Of a stretch of 64,000 nucleotides of DNA, positions 54,607-64,000 are shown piece by piece. The position numbers and the translations under genes were made by a program. Source of the stretch: Ctenosaura bakeri (lineage: Eukaryota; Chordata; Lepidosauria; Squamata; Iguanidae); the NCBI GenBank assembly GCA_948474755.1, contig CAOLHI010002512.1, positions 1 through 64,000 of the forward strand. Reading direction: 5' to 3'. How positions within the stretch are numbered: position 1 is the stretch's first letter; every line of letters starts with the position of its first letter. The notes beneath the pieces were generated by a model that saw nothing but the letters and a program-made list of their open reading frames with translations, had not been told where the DNA came from and did no database searches.

Positions 54607-55900
54607 ACTCAATGAATAATGGTTATTCCTAGTTACCCTCTACTCAAGCCGTGTGTAAGTGTCTGCAGCATTCCTTTGTCGAGGGCAAAGATTGTTATGG
54701 CGCAAGCGACTCCTGCCACCTTTGCACACAGGTTTTCACATGAAAAGTAGGCATTCCCAACATCTTGACAGCTGGCCCACGGCATGCTTATTAGTTGCTC
54801 CTTTACTGTCCACTCCACTTCCTCATCTTCCCAGCCATCTTTCTTCTCCTCTACAAGCGCCAAACATTGTCCCTTCCCTGAGCCCCAGCCTCTCCAGATT
54901 AGAGCTCTCCAGGGACCTTGTCTTTTGAAAAGAGGAAAGAAAGAAAAAAGGGAGGGGGAAAAAAAGAGAAAGAAAGAGAGGGAACAGAAGAATGAAAACA
55001 GACCCAAGGGGCAATAGTCCCTCGAGCCATCTCACTGCATTACAATGAATATGGACTCTATTAAGCTCCGTTCTGCCTGTTAGCGTTTCCCAGGGCAACA
55101 CAGCTCCCATATGGCAAGCATGCAGCAGATTAGGGTAGGCCTCTAGGCCTCATTGAAGACCTGAGGCTTGACTGGCAGTTGAACTCCCTCCCCCCTTCTC
55201 CTCACACTTGACACTGCCTGTGTTTATCTAAAGCGGGGAGGGGGGTGCGTTTGGAAGGTTATTGTCCGGGGCAGCGAGCGAGAGGAGAGGGGAATAACTG
55301 AGCCAAGCTGGGAAGGAAGGAGGAACATGGGAGGGAGTGGGACTCGTTGGCTAAAGGAGGGAAAGAGGGAGGCAAGACGGAGCAAAAGGAGATAGGAAAG
55401 AGAGAAGGTTGGAAGGGGGATGGCAAGCACTTCATAAATATTCAGGAAGGATATTGAATAGGGAGAGGAGAAATAAAGCAGATGGAATTCATGTTAAAGA
55501 ACAGCCACAATTGCCCTCCAAAAACAAGAAAAGAAAAGAGAACTGCTTTAAAGGAGCATAGGGAACGACGTTTATCCAATTAGCAGGGTTGTCAAATTGA
55601 ATTTATACAGAATTGAAGGGGGAGAGGAGTGAAAATTAAGTGTGTGGGGTTGGGAGGGGGGAGCAATATATAGAAGAAAGGAAGTGCTCCCCCTGCTCCT
55701 TCCCACTCTGGTAAGAAGATCTGATCCTTTATAGGGCTGTGGCAGTTTCCAGAGTTGTGGGAGGCAGGCCGTGTGAGGAGTAAAGGAAAGGTTCATTGGA
55801 TAGGAGGACAAAATAAGGTAACAACAGATAGGAAACATGATGGAAAAATGTGACCACTGCTTTTGATTATCTCCCTCTTGGTATGAGGGGGATACTATAG
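54607..55900. promoter_or_regulatory. Candidate intronic regulatory block
   Basis: About 1.3 kb with no recognised transposon. It has moderate GC content with a CpG-containing patch (55255-55300: gtccggggcagcgagcgag), a long purine-rich stretch (54920-55000 and 55310-55420) and AT-rich phrases that look constrained (ttcataaatattcaggaagg, cgtttatccaattagcagg, ttgtcaaattgaatttatac, including a homeodomain-type CCAATTAGC). Such islands inside large repeat-filled first introns are often conserved enhancers. This is inference only. Confidence 0.3.
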
Positions 55901-56055
55901 TGAATTTGGTTCTGGGATATCAAAAATATTGTCACCTTAAATACAAGATCACATCACTGGGAGAAATATCAAGTAAGACCCTCAACAGGTGATCTTGATG
56001 AACTTAATTAATGGAATATTCTATAAATATTGATGTCATTGTACGTGCATCCCGT

Positions 56056-56253
56056 GGCAGCCAGTGTGGTACAGTGGTTTTGAGTCTTAGACTATGACCC
56101 TGGGGACCAGAGTTTGATTTCCCACTTGGCCATGGAAATCCACTTGATGACCTGGGACATATCACATACTCTCAGGCTCAGAATACCCCATGATAGGTTT
56201 GCCTTATGGTCACCATAAGTCAGAAATGACTTGAAAGCACACAACAACAACAA
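56056..56253 (+). repeat. tRNA-derived SINE with CAACAA tail
   Basis: Reads ggcagccagtgtggtacagtgg (in part the A-box), tatgaccctggggaccagag, tttgatttcccacttggcc, tgataggtttgccttatgg, and cttgaaagcacacaacaac. Nearly complete and well preserved. Confidence 0.9.
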
Positions 56254-57072
56254 TGTGCATCCAAACAAATACATGATTTATTACGATTAATGCACATAAG
56301 TACATTGCCCTACCAATTGTATAGTGTTAGTCTACTCCAATGCTTCAGACTGGAGGATTGGCAATGTCCCCCCCTCCCCATTTACCAGAAGACTGGTATC
56401 ATGCTTGTGTCCATTGACCACAGTTGTTCTATTTTTCCCTGAAAACTCATCAGGGATTGGCAGCTGATATCTTATTGACCAACACCAGTTCATGGACCAC
56501 TACACTGAGTAGCATGGATCTATCTCATTTGCAGGATAACTCACTTCTTAATAAATCCCACTATTTCTATGCTACTAAAATCTTAGTCTAGATCCTCACT
56601 TCTGGCTGTGTTCACATGAACTAAATCCACATTGTTAGCTACATCTGTTGTAGCTTTCCTCAAGCTGGCACTTTCCAGAAGTGTTAGACTACAGCTCCTA
56701 TAATCTACTGCCAATGTTTTGATTGCCACTAAGTTGAAGAAAACTGACTGTTGGAATGTTCACACTATGCTGCTGGTGGTCATTAGGGCATGAATGCTTA
56801 AATTTGCTGTTATTCAGATAAAAGCCCAGGTAACCTGGAAAGAGTCCTTCTAGGTCAGGTTGAGCAGATGGACTGTGTGCTTTATTAATCACCTTTATAT
56901 CCCAAAGGGCTGGCAAGTCTGGTAGCTCACCACATAGGACAATGGCTCACAGGTTCTAGGACACTCATCTATAGTCTTCTGGCTCATGTTATACATTCCT
57001 TTGAAGTCAGTTTTTTTAAAAAATAAACCATAGTTCAAATTAACTGCAGTTTGTTGGGCTTGGGCAACACAT
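56254..57072. other. Intronic stretch, nothing firm
   Basis: A family C-like phrase (ttccagaagtgttagactac) lies at about 56672-56700. Otherwise unassigned. Confidence 0.35.
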
Positions 57073-57160
57073 TTTATTATTATATTATATTATATTATAT
57101 TATATTATATTATATTATATTATATTATGTTATGTTATGTTATGTTATTTATATTATATT
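57073..57160. repeat. (TATTA)n pentanucleotide array
   Basis: About eleven TATTA/ATTAT-phase units are followed by four units carrying G (tatgt). The array is nearly pure AT and likely polymorphic. Confidence 0.92.
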
Positions 57161-58374
57161 TGTGCCGTGTCTTTACTCACGAATATACTCTCGTAGACCA
57201 TAGTGTTTTGGTGACCAAAACTTGGATCCACATCCTAACCTACCTCTTCACAGGGCAGATTTGGGCAAGTGTCTTCTTATCCTAACTCATAGGATTGTTG
57301 TGTAACCTCCTACAACATACAGATTAAGTCTATACTCTTAATTGGCCTCTTGATCTCTTGCAAGTACTAGCTGTTTCTCAGAGAAGCACTACATTGGTTT
57401 TCATCACAGGTTTGCCAAGTGCAGTTTGTTTATCTTAATTAATGAACATTAATTAGGAGCAGTTTAATAACTTTTTATAACTGTAGACAAACCAAAAGAT
57501 GAAAACATAAAATTATGATGGAATGCATGATTCAGAAGAAAAATAAAACTGAAAATGTCAAGTTTATGCAACCTAATATTTCATTGGCAGTTTGAAACAG
57601 TTTCACAACATTTCAAATTGTATATTTGGTATGGCTTTTCTTTCACTTTGTTTTTAAATTCTGCCTTAGGGAATGGTTTATCCGACACATTATAAGCTGG
57701 CCTGTAGCTTCAAATTCCTTGTAAATGTCACCAAAACAGAGAAGATGAATGGGTGGCTTTACAGTCCTGCCTTCCTTTTTTGTGTGTGTGTCTCATCTAA
57801 GCACTTTTCACCCTCAAAAACAGACTAAGAGCACATGGCTAATTATGGACATACTTTCTCTGAGTACTGTACAAAATCCTTTGTTGGCTTTTATGATAGA
57901 AATGAAACATTACTTCTGTTTTAGTTTTACATAAAATCCAGCCTGAAAAATGTTAGGTGTTGTTCTCTAAAAAATTTTCATGGGTATTCCAACTTGTTTG
58001 TTGCTGTTGAAAAGATATCTTAAATGCATGATAAATGAGAACCACAGTTTAACTTCTTACAGTGGTTCTGTGTGGTCCCTTACAGCAACATTGGACTATG
58101 GCAAAATCAAGCATGCATTGATGGTTTGATTAAAACCTGTCCTAAACTCCCTTTAAGGAGTCTCTTTGATTGTGTTCTCTCCTTGCATATCTCCATAAGT
58201 CTGGACAGTTGACTATAGAATTTTTTACAAGACCTGCTCTTTTCTTAATTCCAAAAATCTTCCTTTCCCCCTCATCTTTTTTTAGCTTTTAAAGTGCAAA
58301 GGTGAGCAAGATATTGAAACATAGTCCTGAATCCACCAAGAACAGACCAACTGAGCCAATGGAATTGATATAAA
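57161..58374. other. Intronic stretch, nothing recognised
   Basis: AT-rich DNA with no exon or assignable repeat. Confidence 0.35.
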
Positions 58375-58598
58375 TGCTGACTTGCCTTCGAGTCACTTCA
58401 GACTTACATGACCCTAAGGCAAGCCTGTTATGGGATTTTATTGGCAAGATTTGTTCAGAAGGGATTTGCCTTTCTCCGAGGCTGAGAGTGTGTGTCATGT
58501 CTAAGGTCACCTGGGGGTTTCTGTGGCTGAGGAAAGATTTGATGCCTGGTGTCCTAGAGTCCTAGTCCAGCATTCAAACGACTGCACTACACTGGCTT
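58375..58598 (-). repeat. tRNA-derived SINE
   Basis: The + strand reads gctgacttgccttcgagtc, acatgaccctaaggcaagcc, tggcaagatttgttcagaagg, ctttctccgaggctgagag, gtcctagagtcctagtccag and cgactgcactacactggc. Full body and head; the CAACAA tail is degraded. Confidence 0.87.
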
Positions 58599-58700
58599 GA
58601 CTTCCTAGAAAGTTGACTTTCCATTCATCAGTTGAACAGTGATTCTTGGGAAGGGACTAGCAGTTAGAGGTAGGCCAGGAATGGGAATTGTGTGTCTGTT

Positions 58701-58795
58701 GAGATATTGTTGGACTGCAAGTCTTAGTCAAGTTAGCAAGTGGTGAGGGATGCTGGGAACTGCAGTCCAACCATTTCTGGAGAGCTGCAGGATAT
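58701..58795. repeat. Family C palindromic repeat
   Basis: The arms gagatattgttggactgcaa and gaactgcagtccaaccatttc are inverted around caagtggtgagggatgctgg. A short, well-preserved foldback repeat. Confidence 0.65.
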
Positions 58796-60964
58796 TCATC
58801 CCTGTTTTAGTCAATAAGCATGCTTTTCCTCTGATCTCAAAGTGTCATAAAGAATGATGTTGGCTATAACTGAGCACAGATGAAAGCCTAGTAGTTTTTC
58901 TGTTTTCTTTTTTTGCCATAATTTGTTGCAGTGAATGCATATTAACTCAGAAGTCCAAGGAGAAGTACTCCCAAATAAGTGTGCATAAGATTACAAAAGA
59001 CCTGGCAGAATTGCACTTGCCCTTCGACAGGAAACCACCTTATATCCTTTGATAACTCTGCCTCCCTGCCTGAGTTCTCTGTTGTTCTCTGCTTTCTTAA
59101 GCACCTTCTTCTCTCTATTCTCCTTCATCCTCATCTCCCCATGCAGTAGAAGGAATTCTCATGCCCAGCAGCTGAAACAAGGACTGGTTTTCATTTAAGA
59201 CCCTCCTCATAAATTTCAGATGGTGTGGTAGTAACAAGAATTGCTTGGCTGGGCCTTATTTAAGCAGCAGGGGACTTGGAGCTGCAGGCAGCATTTCCTC
59301 AATAAAACCATCAACAAACACCTCTGTGGCTGCCAATGTAAGAATTGTAGGACTCCATCTTCCTCTGTCTCTTCCCCCTTACTTCATCTGATTCCTTGCA
59401 ATATATACACCACCACCAACCCCATCATGGGGAAGGGGCAACTTTGCTGTTAACTTTTACACCCTGTGCATCTCATACATCCCTCCTAAATCTCACTCTG
59501 CTAATAGCTTAGTCCTTTGATTTACTGAAAGTTATTTCCATGCCCTCAATCCATGGACAGGAAATTGTTGTTTTAACCTGACAGGAAAGGCTATATAAAA
59601 AAACAGAATTGTTCTTTTTTCACTCCTCAGTCTAGTAAAGGTGTTGTAGTTTTGACAAGCAAGGTGAGAGATTCATAGGCTTCTGCTAGTTTGACACTTA
59701 ACTGGACTGGCACAATCCAGCAAATTTAAGCATTTTTAAGGCACTTTGATTTGAGTAGAGGAATTAAGCACAGATAAAAATATTTTCCATTGGAGTTAGT
59801 GAAATTTAAAAATGCTTAATTTTCAACTGGACCATGTTCAGAATGTTTGTTCTTATGGTAAATTTAGCATTGAAAATTGTCCTATTAAAACACAGTGGGA
59901 TATTTTAAAGTTAAAATTCAATTGGATTAAAAGTAGTTTAAAAAGCACAGCAATAAAAAAGCAAAGTAAATAGTTTCTATCATTTCTGTCTGAATCACAT
60001 ATTGAATACCATCCTAAAATTGGAATAGGCTCCATTGAAGATAGGTGGAGGTGGTGTCTAGAGTTATCTTACATGAAAGATGTATTGCTTTAGAGCTTTT
60101 GAAGTCTATGATGATGGAGACAGATTGCTAAATTTGCAATGTTATTTTTAAATATTTAATTATAGATTAATTCTTAAATATGATGGAGCTAAACTAGAAT
60201 TAGAAGTCTTTTTTTTTTTTTTGGATCTCCAAAATAAAAATGGAAACAACAGGAACAAAATCTGGGACTTTCTGATCTTTTTAATCAATCTGGATGTGCC
60301 CTAACTTGCCCCACTGCTTTTCATTGGACTTAAAATTCTGCTAAGTTTGTTTGGATCCAGCTGGTTGCTTATTCAGTGGGCTGGTTTTGTTAAAAAGAAA
60401 AATTGCTTACTGTGGTATGTGAGTAATTCTGTTTATTGTCTAGTGTATCTTTTCTGTGTGCTTTATTTCAAGATAATTTTCTTTCCAAAAGTCTTTCTGT
60501 TTTTCTCTTTCCTTACCAGAGTAGAATCTGTTTGTATAAAAAACAGCCCCAGGGCGGAGGAAATCTATTCATTTGTCTTTCTGTTTAAATCAAAATATTT
60601 TTTTATAACCACAGCCAAATAACTAGGTAACAAAACTTGGCAAACAAACTAATTGAACTGCAGTTGATGGGACTCGTTCTTCTTTATGTGCCGAAACTCA
60701 CTTTAATAGCACATTTGTTCACTGGGATGCTTCATCAGTGGGAGGTAGGATTTATACCATATGAGCTAAATATGACTTTTTTAAAGACTGTAAATCATAA
60801 GAGAAACTACAGTAGAATGTGGTGAGGATGCAGTCCTACCGGCCACTTTGATGGGTTTATCACCTCTACAATCAGAGCTCAGAAAACTTACTTCTAGAAC
60901 CCTCCAGCTAGCATGGTTACCAGTTCCCTTGTAAATGACTAATGTTCTTTTTTCTCTGGTATAG
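58796..60964. other. Intronic stretch, nothing recognised
   Basis: About 2.2 kb without recognisable repeats. There is a poly-T tract at 60209-60222. No exon is called. Confidence 0.35.
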
Positions 60965-61034
60965 TTGCAACTTGGTGCAGTGACAGATTAGAGGCTTCTC
61001 CCTGCTTTAGCCACTGAATTTGTTGCTCAAAAAG
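60965..61034 (+). other. Candidate non-coding 5' UTR exon
   Basis: A branch-point-like tgactaat at about 60937-60944, a pyrimidine tract (gttcttttttctctggtatag, AG at 60963-60964) and a donor AAAAG|GTAATC at 61035 bracket 70 nt (ttgcaacttggtgcagtgac to gttgctcaaaaag). The segment has stops in the frames examined and no ATG-initiated frame, fitting a 5' UTR exon between the CpG-island exon and the signal-peptide exon at 61680. Confidence 0.5.
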
Positions 61035-61679
61035 GTAATCATTTCTCTTAACTCAAAGTAGCTGCGTGACTGTATGCTAAAATTCCCACAATTTTACTCT
61101 AGTCATACATTGTCAGTTGTAGTATAGTTGGAACCATTTTTTTGACCTCTGACCGAGAAACCATAAGACTTTTTCATCTTCTGGCTAACACCCTAGAAAT
61201 GCTATTCCCTGTGGATCTCTTACCATATCATTTATTAATGCAGTTATGAGATCTGTGAGCATTAGAGCAGACAAATAAGGATTGTACTGCAGGAGTCTTG
61301 TTTATGACTTCCTTTGGTAATCGGAGGAGGCAATAGGATCTTAATTGCCTAGTTTCTTCACCTCTAGTTGCTTTCCTGGCAATGAGGAGTCCAGGAAAAT
61401 TTGTATAGTTATAACCTGTTCAAGGTTTCCCCCCCCCTTTTTTTTCAGTGGGATTTCTGGTTTCCTTATTTACTTGTATAATTCAACAAGCAAATCTTGC
61501 AGTATGGAATGCTCCTGGCCAGGGTTCCCGTAAGAAAGCCATGAGATTTTTAGGATATTCCTGTCCATTGCCCCCGCCAGCTCAATTTTGTTAATGTTAA
61601 GGGGCTACTATGTTTGCCTTATAGTTGACTCAACAAGATTATCTTCTCTTGACTAATCCCCCCTCCTCTGGTTGTCCAG
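61035..61679 (+). other. Short intron, with an alternative exon candidate
   Basis: Lies between the candidate UTR exon and the coding exon. A very strong pyrimidine tract (ccccccccttttttttcag, AG at 61447-61448) precedes 81 nt that end at CCC|GTAAGA (61530), a possible alternative or cryptic UTR exon. Confidence 0.35.
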
Positions 61680-61860
61680 GGTGCTCCACAAAGTTGAATT
61701 TCCACCTTGAAGTCCTCTGGGACAGCTTATGGGAACTGGACCTGGTATCTTTTGCTCCAGATTCCTCTGCATGGGATTACCATGATACCAGGGGAAAAGG
61801 GACCAATGACTGCAATTACCTATTTGCTCTTGGCATCTGTAGGCTGCATTGCAAATTTGG
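61680..61860 (+). CDS. First coding exon, signal-peptide-like (partial gene)
   Basis: The acceptor has a branch-like ttgactaat and the tract ccccctcctctggttgtccag (in part), with AG at 61678-61679. The donor is consensus GTGAGT at 61861. Coding probably starts at the ATG at 61782, in good context (A at -3). It gives MIPGEKGPMTA and then ITYLLLASVGCIANL, a hydrophobic stretch typical of a signal peptide, and stops one base into a Gly codon (phase 1). A second in-frame ATG lies at 61806. Phase 1 directly after a signal peptide is typical of receptor and Ig or EGF-domain genes. A BMP type I receptor such as BMPR1A shares that layout (long first intron, UTR exons, short phase-1 signal exon), but the residues do not prove it. 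Confidence 0.55.
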
Positions 61861-63199
61861 GTGAGTGTTCTGTTTTGTATTTTGTTTTTCATTTTATCTT
61901 GCATTTTTAAGGACTATATCTTGTTTAGATTTCTTTACATTTAATTTCTTAAATTGAAACCATTTTATTGAAATGCTTCTGTTATATTTTTATATTGCTG
62001 TTTAACAAAAACATTTTCAGACTGACAAGAGTTGAGATATTTGCATAACATAAACCAGGGATCTGGGGTAACCCTGGCTTACCATGGGCTAGCATCATGT
62101 TGATGCATGCTGCTTGATTGCTCCTGCTTGCTGAGAGAGCAGCCAAAGAAATTAACTGTAAAACTTTATGGTTTGTTTATCATGTTCTGCAAACCCATGC
62201 ATAACTACTTGTGCATTTTTTTCTCTTTACGAACTAGAGAAAAATTCAAAACATAAAACTGCACATTCAGTGTAACATGTATGCCATCACACGAAAAACT
62301 AAACAAGTAGACTGCATAGAGAGCAGTACATATCAATTAATACAAAACAAACATGAAAGCAACCCCATATGGATAAAGCAGTAATATAACCAGAGGTTAA
62401 AATTTTGCAATATTTCAACAGCATGAGAAGAATAAAAATACTGTAGACATTAAGAAAAGAAAGCCTTTAAAAAGTCCAGTGGTGAAGGGAGAACATAGAT
62501 TGCTCTTAGCACTAGTTTTATATATTGCCCTTCACTAGCACCTTGTTCAAAATGAGGTAAAATAAAATATGAAGAGGAGTAGTCAGAAAAAGAGAGCCTC
62601 TGGTATATGTAGAGGATCTCCACATGAGTAGAAGCCCTGTAACAGAGGTGGTTCTTTTCAATGTATTACTCTTCATGTAAAGAAAGTAACAACAAAGACA
62701 ATGTGCCTGTCCCATTCCCTCTGTTCCAGTGTTCAGGTTAACCCCCCTCTTCTGTACCTGAGTATGGCATTAGTCATGTTTCATAGCATTATTTTGAACA
62801 ACTTTCTGTTATATGGCTACTTACCCAAAGGTCTGGCCACTTATGAACCCAAGCCAACACTGGGGGGTTACTGACTAAATCATTTGCTGCTTGCCTAGAA
62901 TGAGCAGCAGTTGACTCCAGGGCAAGCAGTCAAATAGTAAACCTGCCTTCTTCAAATGTGGTGTGGTTGCCAGATAGTGGGGACAAAAATAACAGGAGAT
63001 CATTGTCTCCATAATGATCTGCTTATGAGCTTTCTGGAACATGTGAATAGCGCTGTTAAAAACAGAAAGGACTGAGGTTAGAAGGGCCTTTGGTCTGATC
63101 TCTCAAGGTAATTTGTATGTTGTAAACTTCAGCTGCTCATACAATTGTAATGGTAATCCAAAAGCCACTTTTTTTTTTTAGTATAGAATCAACACTGAG
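61861..63199 (+). other. Downstream intron, nothing recognised
   Basis: AT-rich DNA after the coding exon donor. No second coding exon is found before the window ends. Confidence 0.4.
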
Positions 63200-63580
63200 T
63201 ACAGTAAATCTCCACCTTTCGATGCCCCATTATCTGACAGCTTGTCTTTTGATGCTTCCAAATTAAGAACAAGTTCCATTAATTTGATGGGGGGGTGTTC
63301 CACTCTTTCTTCAGTTCTTCTTGCTTGTGGAGGCTCTGTTGGGACTGCTCTTGCATGTGTGCTGTTTGTGAAACAAGCTGAGAGGGGAAAAAAGGTGCCA
63401 AGCTAGCTGAGAGACTTTGTAAACAGCATGCACATAGTTGGTCCCAAGCGAACCTCCAAGAGTCCTTTGGGCTCCCTACAGTACTGTAGTACATGGGTTC
63501 CACTTTTCAGCCAGTTCTGTTTTCTGACAGTACTCTGGTCCCCACCCTGTCAGATAAGTGGGGGAAGCCTATATTATTGA
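63200..63580. repeat. Possible Tigger-like element, low certainty
   Basis: Starts tacagtaaatctccacctttc, and near the far side reads ttctgacagtactctggtcc and cagataagtgggggaagcc, phrases recalling pogo/Tigger termini and the neighbouring block. The inverted partner of the start is not clearly found. Confidence 0.3.
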
Positions 63581-64000
63581 ACATGTTCTCTCTCCTGAGG
63601 TGACAGCAAGAAGGAGCTCTTGCATGCAAAGAAGGTGGGTGTGGTGGAACAAAATGGGAGAGCACCCAGAGCAGAATGTGGAAGAACATGGCTTTACTTA
63701 CCTACAAAGCCACATTAGCTTACCGTATTAGTTTGGATGGTGCCCTCCTTGATACTGAGGGTGCTCTGTAAGGTGAAAAATAATATCCTCTTGTCAGCCA
63801 CCAAATGCCATTAGGCACCAACCAGTAAGAATTATGCTATTTGTATCATTCTGTTTCTGTTTTACAACATTCTACTCTGCACATGTATGCATGAGAAGCC
63901 TAAAAAAGTGAAGGTATTTAGGATTTTGATAACTGGATTAGAAGGTACCTGTACTGATGCACATAGTCTCCTCTTAGTAAGCCAGCACTTAAAAAGATTT
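63581..64000. other. Non-coding, nothing recognised
   Basis: Intronic-looking sequence to the window edge. Confidence 0.35.

Noticed and set aside
9623..58598. Regularly recurring SINE copies considered as a CRISPR-like or satellite array
   Set aside because: Copies are dispersed, on both strands, kilobases apart and independently truncated, as expected of retroposons.
61680..61860. Naming the signal-peptide exon as BMPR1A
   Set aside because: Gene layout and exon phase are compatible, but the signal peptide residues are not diagnostic and no kinase or ligand-binding exon lies in the window; no symbol is assigned.

Overview
The window is vertebrate nuclear DNA, most likely from a squamate reptile. 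It is AT-rich and dominated by introns and interspersed repeats. It holds a CR1 LINE with its (ATTCTATG)-type tail, BovB (RTE) LINE fragments, tRNA-derived SINEs ending in CAACAA, 5S rRNA-derived SINEs and several families of short palindromic DNA transposons. That mix points to a lizard or snake; the species cannot be fixed from the sequence. There are no bacterial genes, operons, CRISPR arrays or complete protein-coding genes.

Layout. Positions 1-20,000 are repeat-rich non-coding DNA with two short, well-spliced exon candidates on the + strand (12656-12694 and 15649-15721). At 20430-21120 a sharp CpG island marks a promoter. It appears to end in a mostly non-coding first exon with a consensus donor at 21096. 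From there to about 60.9 kb the sequence behaves as one roughly 40-kb first intron carrying CR1, BovB, SINEs and nested MITEs, plus a repeat-poor stretch (53.9-55.9 kb) that looks like candidate regulatory DNA. At 60965-61034 there is a strong candidate non-coding exon. At 61680-61860 an exon contains a start codon (61782) and a hydrophobic signal-peptide-like segment, and it ends in phase 1 at a consensus donor. The CpG island and these two exons fit the 5' end of one + strand gene for a secreted or membrane protein. Its identity is not established.

Mobile DNA. Family A is a palindromic MITE with GGCCATTTCCGCAC termini and 3-bp target duplications of no fixed sequence (CCT, GGT, TAT, TGT). 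Family B is longer and related, with GGGCCCTTTCA-like ends. Family X and family Y are pogo/Tigger-like, with CAGT...ACTG ends and TA duplications. Family C is a short palindromic repeat. Several copies are nested, which gives relative insertion ages. The most striking is a 166-bp family A element with perfect 60-bp arms sitting inside an older copy at 19.5 kb. SINE 3' ends resemble the BovB 3' end present in the same window, consistent with BovB-driven mobilisation.
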